This document shows positions 1 to 6,717 of a stretch of DNA of 20,030 bases, one piece after another. The stretch covers positions 1 to 20,030 of the forward strand of contig JADDPV010000093.1 of the NCBI GenBank assembly GCA_016781705.1, read 5' to 3'. Below the pieces are notes generated by a model. That model ran no database searches, had not been told where the DNA came from, and saw nothing but the letters and a program-made list of their open reading frames with translations. Source of the stretch: Rubrobacter sp. GTDB taxonomy: Bacteria; Actinomycetota; Rubrobacteria; Rubrobacterales; Rubrobacteraceae. Made by a program: the position numbers and the translations under genes. The first letter of the stretch is position 1. Every line of letters starts with the position of its first letter.

Positions 1-35
1 CGTGACGCTCTCGCGGCAAAGCACCGGCTGCTTCG

Positions 36-926
36 CTACGGGAGGAGGTCGAGCAGGGCAGCCGATTGCCGCAGGTCTTCCGGGATCGGCGACTCGAAGG
101 CCAGTTGCTCCCCGGTGACGGGGTGCTTGAACTCGAGGCGTTCGGCGTGCAACCAGAGGCGGCGGCCGGGGACGGGTACACCGTAGAGGGGGTCGGCGTA
201 GACCGGGTGGCCGATCGCAGAGAGGTGGACCCGGATCTGGTGCGTCCGCCCCGTCTCCAACGTTACCCGCAACATCGCGTGCCCCCCGCCTTCCTCCAGG
301 ACCTCGAAGCGCGTCACCGCCGGTCTGCCGATCCCAGCGGCCATCAGCGTCGGGTTCGTCGGGTCGCGGCCCACGGGTGAGTCCACCGTCCCCGTCGCCG
401 GAAGCCCCTCCCCGACGACGACCGTCCGGTACTGCCGGTGCACACGCCGCCTACTCAGCGCCGCCACGAGCGTGGAGTAGGCCGGCTCCCCCTTCGCCAC
501 AACCATTAGCCCGGAGGTGTCCCGATCGAGCCGATGCACGACCCCAGGCCTCTCCGGGTCGTCCCCGCCCGCGATGCCCCGGTCCAGCAGCGCGTTCACC
601 AGCGTCCCCGACTGGTTCCCCGCACCCGGGTGAACCACGAGCCCCGCGGGCTTGTCCACGACCAGCAAATGCTCGTCTTCGTAGACAGCGGGGACGGGGA
701 TGCTCTCGGGCTCCGGCCCCCTCTGGACGAGCCTCGCCCCGACGCGCTCCCCAGCACGCACCTTGCGCGAGGGGGTCGCCTCGACGCCCTCGACGCGCGC
801 TAGGCCCTCCTCGACCATCCGCCGTGCCAGGCTCCGGCTAACGCCGAGCCGCCGGGAGATGAGGCGGTCCAGGCGCTCCCCGGCTTCCCCTGATGCGACC
901 TCGAAGTTGTGGCTGTCGGCGGTCAG
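36..926 (-). CDS. rluD: RluA/RluD-family 23S rRNA pseudouridine synthase
   Basis: Isomerises specific uridines of 23S rRNA to pseudouridine in the cytoplasm. The sequence shows an N-terminal S4 RNA-binding domain (about residues 17-60, with GERLDRLISRRLGVSR) and then the catalytic domain. Its signature HRLDRDTSG carries the likely catalytic Asp near residue 134, and GRTHQIRVHLSAIGHP is also present. Start choice: the first ATG (818) would cut off most of the S4 domain. No ATG, GTG or TTG exists in frame between the upstream stop and that ATG. I place the start at CTG 926, giving 296 aa, close to the usual family length, although no good ribosome binding site precedes it. It is the last gene of the cluster, 43 bp after yggU. 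Family assignment is secure; RluD rather than a close paralogue is inferred from the S4 domain and length. Confidence 0.85.
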   Translation of the reverse strand: MTADSHNFEVASGEAGERLDRLISRRLGVSRSLARRMVEEGLARVEGVEATPSRKVRAGERVGARLVQRGPEPESIPVPAVYEDEHLLVVDKPAGLVVHPGAGNQSGTLVNALLDRGIAGGDDPERPGVVHRLDRDTSGLMVVAKGEPAYSTLVAALSRRRVHRQYRTVVVGEGLPATGTVDSPVGRDPTNPTLMAAGIGRPAVTRFEVLEEGGGHAMLRVTLETGRTHQIRVHLSAIGHPVYADPLYGVPVPGRRLWLHAERLEFKHPVTGEQLAFESPIPEDLRQSAALLDLLP

Positions 927-969
927 TTCTCGGTGTCGGAGACGGGGTTGGAGGGCGGGCGATCCGGCG

Positions 970-1308
970 TCAGAGATGGTAGCTCAGGCGGGCGCGGACG
1001 TTCCGCCCCGTCGCGCCGCGCACGAGGATGGTCTTGTCGCGGCCGGAGGCACCGCTCACGAGCTCGACGTCGGAGCGCGGGACGCCGAAGAGGCCGGACA
1101 GGAAGCGCAAGACCTCGGCGTTGGCCTTGCCGTCCACGGGAGGCGCGGCGACGGAGAGCTTTACGGCGTGCTCTCCGTAAGGCCCTTTGACCGTGGTGCT
1201 CTTCGCGCCGGGTGAGACCCGGAGCTTCACGAAGGCGCCGTCCTTGGTAGATCGGACGGGGCCGGCGACTCTAGTTTCGGTCTCGGCTTTGGTCGAGGCT
1301 TTAGCCAC
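970..1308 (-). CDS. yggU: DUF167/YggU family protein
   Basis: Small conserved protein of unknown biochemical role. About 112 aa if it starts at GTG 1308, which overlaps the end of divIVA by 8 bp. The conserved block covers about residues 24-108, with the family features PPVDGKANAEVLRFLS and VELVSGASGRDKTILVRG. No clear ribosome binding site precedes GTG 1308. An alternative GTG at 1230, preceded by AAGGA at about 10 bp, would give a shorter protein beginning just inside the domain. The reading frame stays open far upstream through divIVA, but that part is arginine- and serine-rich shadow sequence. YggU homologues often sit beside yggT, as nearly here. Confidence 0.8.
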   Translation of the reverse strand: MAKASTKAETETRVAGPVRSTKDGAFVKLRVSPGAKSTTVKGPYGEHAVKLSVAAPPVDGKANAEVLRFLSGLFGVPRSDVELVSGASGRDKTILVRGATGRNVRARLSYHL

Positions 1309-2329
1309 GGCGGCGCAGGAAGCGGCTGACGCGGAAGATCCTGCCCTCCCCCTCTTCTTCCTCAGGGCGCTTGTGCTCCTCCGTGTTGAAGAAGTCGTCG
1401 GCAGAGCGGCCCTCCCCGGCCGGCATGGGCTCCTCCCGATCCGCCTCGTCCGACGCACCGGAATCCGCGGCGGTCTGCTCGCCTCTTTCGGACGCCGCAG
1501 GGCCGAACGGGGCCTCCCTGCGCTGCGTCTCCTCGCCCCCTGAGCCAGAGCCCGAGACGGCCCGCGCGCCGCCGGAGGGCTCGACCTTGCGCTCCTCGAC
1601 TTCGGGCTCCGCACCGGGCTCCCGGCCGGCGCCGTCCCTGCCACCCGCCGGCGTGGAGCCCGACGACGGTCCCTTCTCCAGGCGCCGGGTCGCGTCGTCG
1701 GGCTCCACGCCGGCCTCGAGCCCGGTCCCCGCCCCCGGCGAGGTCTCCTGAGACGCGGTCTCCCCTCCTCCAGGTGCGTCGCCGCCGGCCTCCATCCGCT
1801 GGGTCTCGGCGGCCTGGCGGGCGGTGGCGATCGATTCGGTGTCCAGGCGCTCGCGCAGGGAAGCCTCGATCTCCTTCGCCGAAAGTACGTCCGCGTTGTC
1901 CATAACGGCCGCGTAGGTCTTGAGGAGGTGCCTGAAGTCGTTATTGAAGTCCTGCTTCGCCTTGCGCAGCACCTCGTAGGACTCCTGGACCCGCTCGACC
2001 CGGGCGGAGGAGTCCGCCAGGATCCTGTGCGCCTGCTCCTTCGCCTCGCGCACGACCAGCTCCGCCTCCTTGTTGGCGTTGCGTCTCAGATCGCGGGCGA
2101 CCTGCTGCGCGTGGACGAGGGCTTCGCGGATCGCCGACTCCAGCTCCTCGAACTGCTCCAGGCGGCCCTTCAGGATCGTCAGTTCCTCCGAAATGCGCCG
2201 GTTCTCGGCGTAGCTACGCTCGAACTCGTCGGCGACCTCGTCCAGGAAGTCGTCCACCTGATTCGCGTCGTAGCCCCGAAATCCGGTCTTGAACTCCTTG
2301 CGACGCACGTCCACCGGTCTTATCGTCAT
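1301..2329 (-). CDS. divIVA: DivIVA / Wag31-type polar and septal scaffold
   Basis: Coiled-coil scaffold that binds negatively curved membrane and recruits wall-growth and division proteins. The N-terminal lipid-binding domain (residues 1-65) has FKTGFRGYD; F17 and R18 sit at the same positions as the membrane-inserting pair of Bacillus subtilis DivIVA. A long heptad-rich coiled coil follows (about 30-170). A low-complexity Gly/Glu/Ser/Pro linker (about 180-328) makes the protein 342 aa, longer than the Bacillus form and closer to actinobacterial ones. The last 13 residues are basic and hydrophobic (RIFRVSRFLRRRG). ATG 2329 follows the yggT stop by 4 bp, with GGGGTGA as a possible ribosome binding site. 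The linker DNA contains a 22-bp perfect inverted repeat. Confidence 0.95.
   Translation of the reverse strand: MTIRPVDVRRKEFKTGFRGYDANQVDDFLDEVADEFERSYAENRRISEELTILKGRLEQFEELESAIREALVHAQQVARDLRRNANKEAELVVREAKEQAHRILADSSARVERVQESYEVLRKAKQDFNNDFRHLLKTYAAVMDNADVLSAKEIEASLRERLDTESIATARQAAETQRMEAGGDAPGGGETASQETSPGAGTGLEAGVEPDDATRRLEKGPSSGSTPAGGRDGAGREPGAEPEVEERKVEPSGGARAVSGSGSGGEETQRREAPFGPAASERGEQTAADSGASDEADREEPMPAGEGRSADDFFNTEEHKRPEEEEGEGRIFRVSRFLRRRG
1647..1714. repeat. 22-bp perfect inverted repeat inside divIVA
   Basis: Arms 1647-1668 and 1693-1714 are exact reverse complements, separated by a 24-base loop (1669-1692). On the coding strand the arms encode GVEPDD and SSGSTPA, within the divIVA linker (about residues 206-228). 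In RNA the arms could form a 22-bp G+C-rich stem. There is no T-run after it, so it does not look like an ordinary terminator. Role unknown. Confidence 0.85.
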
Positions 2330-2333
2330 GAGA

Positions 2334-2678
2334 TCACCCCGTAACAGGTTGGATGAAGTTGACTATTACTATGAGGAGCAGCCTGCGCAGTATCTGCAAC
2401 CCTATGAGGGCTATCAGGGGCGACAGGTCCAACGCGAACCCGCCCAACCTCAACGGCGGTATCACGCTCCTGATAGGAGCAAGTATCGGGTTCACTATAG
2501 CCCTGACCGCTTCGTACACCGCCTGCAAGAAGCCACCCGACGGATAGCGCGGGAAGAAGCTGATGACTATGGACACCAGGATGCACCCCAGGAGTATGTA
2601 GTACGAGTAGTTGACGACCGCCACTAGCAGGTCGCCGACGCTGAACCCGAACGCCTGCAGCGCCGCCAACCCCATCAC
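2334..2678 (-). CDS. yggT: YggT/YlmG family membrane protein
   Basis: Small integral membrane protein of 114 aa. Members of this family (YlmG) sit beside division genes and are linked to envelope or nucleoid organisation, but their molecular activity is not settled. Two hydrophobic segments are visible, about residues 13-42 and 84-110, around a loop with FFPRYPSGGFLQAVYEAVR and NPILAPIRSVIPP, the typical family core. Start: GTG 2678 overlaps the proC stop as GTGA; an ATG at 2675 is the next codon. GGAGG about 8 bp upstream favours GTG. Codon use is striking: 10 of 14 isoleucines use ATA, unusual for a G+C-rich genome. Confidence 0.9.
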   Translation of the reverse strand: MMGLAALQAFGFSVGDLLVAVVNYSYYILLGCILVSIVISFFPRYPSGGFLQAVYEAVRAIVNPILAPIRSVIPPLRLGGFALDLSPLIALIGLQILRRLLLIVIVNFIQPVTG

Positions 2679-3484
2679 TCCGCCAGCCTCCGGGCCTGCT
2701 CCGTGGCGGCTTCGATGCCGTCGTAGACCGCCGCCACGAACCCCGCCTTCTCCATCGCCACGAACGCCGCCGCCGTGGTACCTCCGGGTGTCATCACCTC
2801 GTCCCGGATCTGGTGCGCCGCCCGCTCCTTCAGGAGCACGCTCGTCCCACCTATCGTCTGGTTGACCAGTCGCCGCGCCACGTCGCGCGGGATACCTTCT
2901 CGCACGCCGGCCTGTATGAGCGCGTCGGCGAACAGCGCCACATACGCCGGCCCCGACCCGTGCAGCGCCGTCGCCGCGTCGAAGAGCCGCTCCGGCAACT
3001 CCATCACGTCGCCCACGTGCCGGAAGATCTCCATCACGACGGGCAAGTGCTCCCGGCCGCGCTCGTTCGTCGCAACAACGGCCGAGCCAAGCCCGACCGC
3101 CGCGCAGAGGTTCGGCATCACCCTCAGAACGGCCGCTCCCTCTGGCAGCCTCCTGGCTATGGCCCCTATCGGTACCCCCGCCGCGACGCTCACGACCGCC
3201 TTGCCGGCGCCGTCCGCGCCCTCGAACGCCGGGGCGACCTCGTCCAGGATCGCGCCGACGTCCCAGGGCTTCACCGCGACGATGAGTATCTGCGCGGCCT
3301 CCGCAGCCTCCCTGTTCGAGGAGGTCGTCTCGACGCCGTAGCCTGTAGCGAAGCGTTCGAGCTGTTCTGCGTGGATGTCGCTCACGGTAAGGTCGAAGCC
3401 GTCGGACGCCGAGAGGCGTCCTATCAGGGAGCCCCCGATCTTGCCCGCCCCGACGACGCCGACTTTTTTCGCAGCCCCCGACAA
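2675..3484 (-). CDS. proC: Pyrroline-5-carboxylate reductase
   Basis: Last step of proline synthesis: reduces 1-pyrroline-5-carboxylate to proline with NAD(P)H in the cytoplasm. 269 aa, the normal family length. An N-terminal Rossmann motif VGVVGAGKIGG is at residues 8-18, and VAVKPWDV follows. The C-terminal dimer and substrate domain carries SGPAYVALFADALIQAG and MTPGGTTAAAFVAME, both diagnostic. The start is taken at TTG 3484, 2 bp after the sepF stop, because it leaves the usual few residues before the Rossmann strand. The frame is open further upstream inside sepF, but that is shadow. No clear ribosome binding site is seen, so translation may depend on coupling to sepF. A run of six A lies just after the start. 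Confidence 0.93.
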   Translation of the reverse strand: MSGAAKKVGVVGAGKIGGSLIGRLSASDGFDLTVSDIHAEQLERFATGYGVETTSSNREAAEAAQILIVAVKPWDVGAILDEVAPAFEGADGAGKAVVSVAAGVPIGAIARRLPEGAAVLRVMPNLCAAVGLGSAVVATNERGREHLPVVMEIFRHVGDVMELPERLFDAATALHGSGPAYVALFADALIQAGVREGIPRDVARRLVNQTIGGTSVLLKERAAHQIRDEVMTPGGTTAAAFVAMEKAGFVAAVYDGIEAATEQARRLAE

Positions 3485-3486
3485 AC

Positions 3487-4110
3487 CTAGAGCTGGTTGA
3501 AGAACGCCCGCTCGGCGAGCCTCTTTCGCTCCTCGGCCGAGACCTCGACGTTGCGCGGCGTGAGCAGGAACACCCGGTTGGCGACGGTCTGTATCTGGCC
3601 GTCGAGCGCGTAGGTCAGGCCGGCGCAAAAGTCCACCATTCGCCTAGACAGCTCAGCATCGGCGTGCTGGAGGTTGAGGATTACGGGCTGCTGGCGCTTG
3701 AAGCGGTCGGCTAAAGCCTGCGCGTCGTTGAAGTTCGACGGGTCTATAACGCTCACACGCGTCTGCGGCGTCCTGTTCGGGACGGCCCTCAAATGCCCGG
3801 GACCTTGAGCATCCGCGGCGGCGCCGCTGTAGGCTCTCTCGCCCCTGCCGGACCCTTCGCTGCCAAAGAGGTCACCCAAAGAGGTTCCAAAGGCCGAGGA
3901 GCGCTCGGCGCGACCCAAGCGGCGCACGGTGGGGCCGGGGTCGCCGCCGGTCGCCCCCGCTGCCGCGTCCCCGTAGCGATCCGCATAGTGGTCCTTGCCG
4001 TAGCGGCGCTGCGACTGCTGCTCCTCTTCTTCCTCCTCGTAATAATCATCCTCGTCCACGCCGAAGCCAAACCACGCCGCGACGCGTTCGAGATGATCCC
4101 TAACTCCCAT
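3487..4110 (-). CDS. sepF: SepF, FtsZ membrane tether
   Basis: Polymerising protein that binds the FtsZ C-terminal tail and anchors the Z ring to the membrane. In most actinobacteria it is the main tether. The N-terminus, MGVRDHLERVAAWFGFG, can form the membrane-binding amphipathic helix. An acidic linker (Glu run at 25-30) and a disordered Gly/Ala/Arg-rich stretch to about residue 105 follow. The SepF core spans about 117-193, with VSVIDPSNFNDAQALADRF, VILNLQ and RRMVDFCAGLTYALDG. 207 aa, ATG start with a strong GAGGAGG 4 bp upstream, 9 bp after yggS. The better ribosome binding site than most neighbours suggests high expression. Confidence 0.95.
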   Translation of the reverse strand: MGVRDHLERVAAWFGFGVDEDDYYEEEEEEQQSQRRYGKDHYADRYGDAAAGATGGDPGPTVRRLGRAERSSAFGTSLGDLFGSEGSGRGERAYSGAAADAQGPGHLRAVPNRTPQTRVSVIDPSNFNDAQALADRFKRQQPVILNLQHADAELSRRMVDFCAGLTYALDGQIQTVANRVFLLTPRNVEVSAEERKRLAERAFFNQL

Positions 4111-4119
4111 CCATCCTCC

Positions 4120-4857
4120 TCACGGGCCATCCTCCTCCTGATGGGCCTCCTCTATCATGGCCCGCCCGATCCTCACTATCGTTGCCCCTTCTTCGACGGC
4201 GACGCGATAGTCGTCGCTCATGCCCATCGAGAGTTCCGAGAGGTCGAAATGGGGGCTCCAGCTTTCGCTTAGCCTATCACGGATCGTCCGCAGTTTCGTG
4301 AAAACATAGCGCACATCCTCGGCCCGGTCAACGAGCGGCGCGAGCGTCATGAACCCCCGAACTCGTACCCTCCCTTCGGTCCGCGCCGCCGCCTCGAGCA
4401 AACCCTCCACCTCACCCTTGCGGATACCGTACTTGGACTCTTCTCCGGCGACGTTGACCTGCAAGAGCACGTCCAGGCCGCCTTCCGGAGCCCTTTTCGC
4501 CAACTCCTCGACGAGCCGCGCCGAGTCCACCGAGTGGATCAGGGCCACCCGGCCCACGACCTCCCTGGCCTTCCTGCGCTGCAAATGCCCGATGAAGTGC
4601 CACTCGAACAGGTTCCCAAACGCCTCCCTTTTGCGGCGCAAGTCCTCGGCTTTGTTCTCGCCCACGAGCGTCACGCCCGCCTCCGCGGCGGCGCTTAGCT
4701 GCTCGTCCGAGTAATACTTCCCGGCGATCAAGATGCGCACCTCGTCGGGCCCGCGCCCGCTCTTTCGTGCCGCCTCGGCGACCCGCCCGCGCACAACCTC
4801 CAGCCGGCCCCGCATCTGCTCCGCGGTGTTATGCACGTTATCGCCCCGCGCCAGCAT
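4120..4857 (-). CDS. yggS: YggS/PLPBP family pyridoxal-phosphate homeostasis protein
   Basis: Binds pyridoxal 5'-phosphate without a known catalytic reaction and helps balance the cell's PLP and amino-acid pools. The single-domain alanine-racemase-like TIM barrel is clear: K47 in ILIAGKYYS is the expected PLP lysine, followed by LVGENKAEDL, WHFIGHLQRRK, the region around HSVDSARL, and the phosphate-binding end SMGMSDDYRVAVEEG with ATIVRIGRAMI. 245 aa from ATG 4857, overlapping pgeF by 20 bp. GTG 4836, just after the pgeF stop, is an alternative start that would remove 7 residues. It corresponds to ylmE of the Bacillus division region. Confidence 0.92.
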   Translation of the reverse strand: MLARGDNVHNTAEQMRGRLEVVRGRVAEAARKSGRGPDEVRILIAGKYYSDEQLSAAAEAGVTLVGENKAEDLRRKREAFGNLFEWHFIGHLQRRKAREVVGRVALIHSVDSARLVEELAKRAPEGGLDVLLQVNVAGEESKYGIRKGEVEGLLEAAARTEGRVRVRGFMTLAPLVDRAEDVRYVFTKLRTIRDRLSESWSPHFDLSELSMGMSDDYRVAVEEGATIVRIGRAMIEEAHQEEDGP

Positions 4858-5611
4858 CAGCTTCCAGTGCGATCGCCGCGAGGTTGCGGCCGGTCTTGGG
4901 CTTCTGCTTGCGGTGCGAGTAGAAGAGGTCGGGGCGACAGCCGGTACACAGCCCGAGGTCGTGTACCTCTACACGTCCGGTCTCCTCCAGGTTCGCCCGG
5001 ATGGCGTCCGGCAACGAGAGCATGCGCCCCGATACTACCCCCGACCCGAACCTCTCGGCGAATCGTCCGGCGAGCTCCTCGGAGACTTCGTAGCAACACC
5101 CCCGGATGCACGGCCCGATGTACACCCGCGCGCAACTCTGGTCCGGCCCACCGACCTCCTCCTCTACCGCCGCTTCGGAAATCCCCAGTAGTGTCCCGCG
5201 CCAGCCCGAGTGCACCATCCCGACCGTCCCGGCTTCGCTACCGACGAGCGCCACCGGCACGCAGTCGGCGACCGCGACGACGAGCGAGAAGCCCCCCCGG
5301 TCCGTGAGCAGCGCGTCACCCTCACCGGCAAGACCAGGTCCGGTAACGGACCTGACGCCATCGCCGGCGACCTGGCGCACCCAGGCGGAGTCGTTTTCGT
5401 CCATGGCGGTTCGGATGCGGGCGCGGTTCTCGGCGACAGCCTCCGGATCGTCGCCGACAAGGGTCGAGACGTTCAGGGAGTCGAAGGGCGGCCGGGAAAC
5501 GCCGCCCTTCCGGGTGAAGAACCATATTCGCGCGCCCTCCGGCTCCGGGTCGGGCGCGACGTAGACCGCCCCGCCGCTACCGACGTGCTCTCTCCAGGGC
5601 GCGATTTGCAA
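4838..5611 (-). CDS. pgeF: PgeF/YfiH (YlmD, LACC1-like) family protein, first metal-site His replaced
   Basis: Family members are zinc-dependent purine nucleoside phosphorylase/deaminases; E. coli YfiH has also been linked to removing misincorporated L-Ser from UDP-MurNAc during wall synthesis. About 257 aa, full length. Conserved parts: FFTRKGGVS (31-39), DALLTDRGG, VADCVPVALVG with C117, VHSGWRGT with H134, and IGPCIRGCCYEV. The first catalytic and metal ligand is expected in the motif QVHG, but here the motif reads QVAG (A82, codon 5366-5368). Activity may therefore be altered or lost. Start: TTG 5611 is the only common start codon between the ftsZ stop, which is in the same frame, and the domain; its ribosome binding site is weak and partly within a hairpin. 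Confidence 0.88.
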   Translation of the reverse strand: MQIAPWREHVGSGGAVYVAPDPEPEGARIWFFTRKGGVSRPPFDSLNVSTLVGDDPEAVAENRARIRTAMDENDSAWVRQVAGDGVRSVTGPGLAGEGDALLTDRGGFSLVVAVADCVPVALVGSEAGTVGMVHSGWRGTLLGISEAAVEEEVGGPDQSCARVYIGPCIRGCCYEVSEELAGRFAERFGSGVVSGRMLSLPDAIRANLEETGRVEVHDLGLCTGCRPDLFYSHRKQKPKTGRNLAAIALEADAGAGR

Positions 5612-5631
5612 GGGGAAGGGGTGGCTCCCCT
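5611..5631 (-). other. Small hairpin spanning the ftsZ stop and pgeF start
   Basis: Arms 5611-5616 and 5626-5631 pair perfectly (6 bp, AGGGGA with TCCCCT) around a 9-base loop. In mRNA this would cover part of the ftsZ stop and the first base of the pgeF TTG start. It could lower pgeF translation relative to ftsZ. It is too short and lacks a T-run, so it is not called a terminator. Confidence 0.35.
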
Positions 5632-6691
5632 AGTGGCGGCGGAGGAAAGCGGGGATGTCGAGGACGTCGCCCTCGGGCTGCGCCACCTCCTCGCGTATGG
5701 GGCCGGGGGGTATCGCCTGCTCCTCGCGGCGGCGTGTAGCGAGCCGCTGGTCGAAGCCCGTAGCGATCACGGTCACGCTCACGCGCTCACCGAAAGTATC
5801 GTCAACGACGGCGCCGAAGATCAAATTAGCATCCTGGTGCGCGGCGTTGTGCACGATCTCGGCGGCCTCATTGACCTCGAAGAGGCCCAGGTCCGTCCCG
5901 CCGGTGATGTTCAGGATGAGCCCGGTAGCCCCCTCGATGCTCGCCTCCAGCAGCGGGCTCGAGATCGCCGCCTTCGCCGCCTCTGTCCCCCGAGACTCGC
6001 TGCTCGACTCCCCGATCCCCATCAACGCCGAGCCGGAGTTCGCCATGATCGTGCGCACGTCCGCGAAGTCCAAATTGATGAGCCCCGGCACCGTGATGAG
6101 GTCCGTGATGCCCTGAACGCCCTTGCGCAACACGTCATCGGCCATCTTGAACGCGTCCATCATGCTCGTGCGCTTCTCCGCGACCTGCAGCAAGCGGTCG
6201 TTGGGGATGATGATGAGCGAGTCCACGTTCTCCTTGAGGCGCTTGATGCCCTCCTCGGCATACGTCGAGCGCCGCCGCCCCTCGAACGTGAACGGCCGCG
6301 TCACTACCCCCACCGTCAGCGCCCCTTGCTCACGGGCCAGTTTCGCCACGACCGGGGCCGCCCCCGTGCCGGTGCCGCCGCCCTTGCCCGCGGTGACGAA
6401 CACCATGTCCGCGCCGCGCAGGGCCTCCTCTATGTCAGCCTTGCTCTCCTCGGCGGCCTCCATCCCGATCTTCGGGTCCGCCCCGGCCCCCAGGCCCCTC
6501 GTGAGCTTCTCGCCGACGTGGATCTTTATGTCCGCGTCGGACATCTGCAGCGCCTGCGCGTCCGTGTTGATCGCGATGAACTCCACACCCGTCAGCCCCG
6601 AGTTGATCATGCGGTTCACCGCGTTGGCCCCGCCGCCGCCGATCCCGACGACCTTGATCACCGCCAGATAGCTCGTCCCCGAATCCAACAT
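5630..6691 (-). CDS. ftsZ: FtsZ, tubulin-like division GTPase
   Basis: GTP-driven polymer that forms the Z ring. Visible: nucleotide-binding start VVGIGGGGANAV (14-25), tubulin signature GKGGGTGTG (102-110), T7 synergy loop NLDFADV (206-212) supplying catalytic Asp residues, and the C-terminal peptide DVLDIPAFLRRH (342-353) that SepF and FtsA bind. 353 aa. The linker between the globular core (ending about 316) and the C-terminal peptide is only about 25 residues, shorter than in most actinobacterial FtsZ. ATG 6691 lies 26 bp after ftsA, with GGAGGG about 10 bp upstream. A possible internal promoter lies in the end of ftsA. Confidence 0.98.
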   Translation of the reverse strand: MLDSGTSYLAVIKVVGIGGGGANAVNRMINSGLTGVEFIAINTDAQALQMSDADIKIHVGEKLTRGLGAGADPKIGMEAAEESKADIEEALRGADMVFVTAGKGGGTGTGAAPVVAKLAREQGALTVGVVTRPFTFEGRRRSTYAEEGIKRLKENVDSLIIIPNDRLLQVAEKRTSMMDAFKMADDVLRKGVQGITDLITVPGLINLDFADVRTIMANSGSALMGIGESSSESRGTEAAKAAISSPLLEASIEGATGLILNITGGTDLGLFEVNEAAEIVHNAAHQDANLIFGAVVDDTFGERVSVTVIATGFDQRLATRRREEQAIPPGPIREEVAQPEGDVLDIPAFLRRH

Positions 6692-6717
6692 AACCTTCTA
6701 GCCCTCCGTCGCCTGCT

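Noticed and set aside
1..35. Possible terminator after rluD (AAGCA with TGCTT, 5-bp stem)
   Set aside because: Short stem and no T-run; the window ends too soon to judge.
3465..3475. Run of six A near the start of proC as a programmed frameshift site
   Set aside because: The downstream frame is the correct proC frame and no useful alternative product or stimulatory structure was seen.
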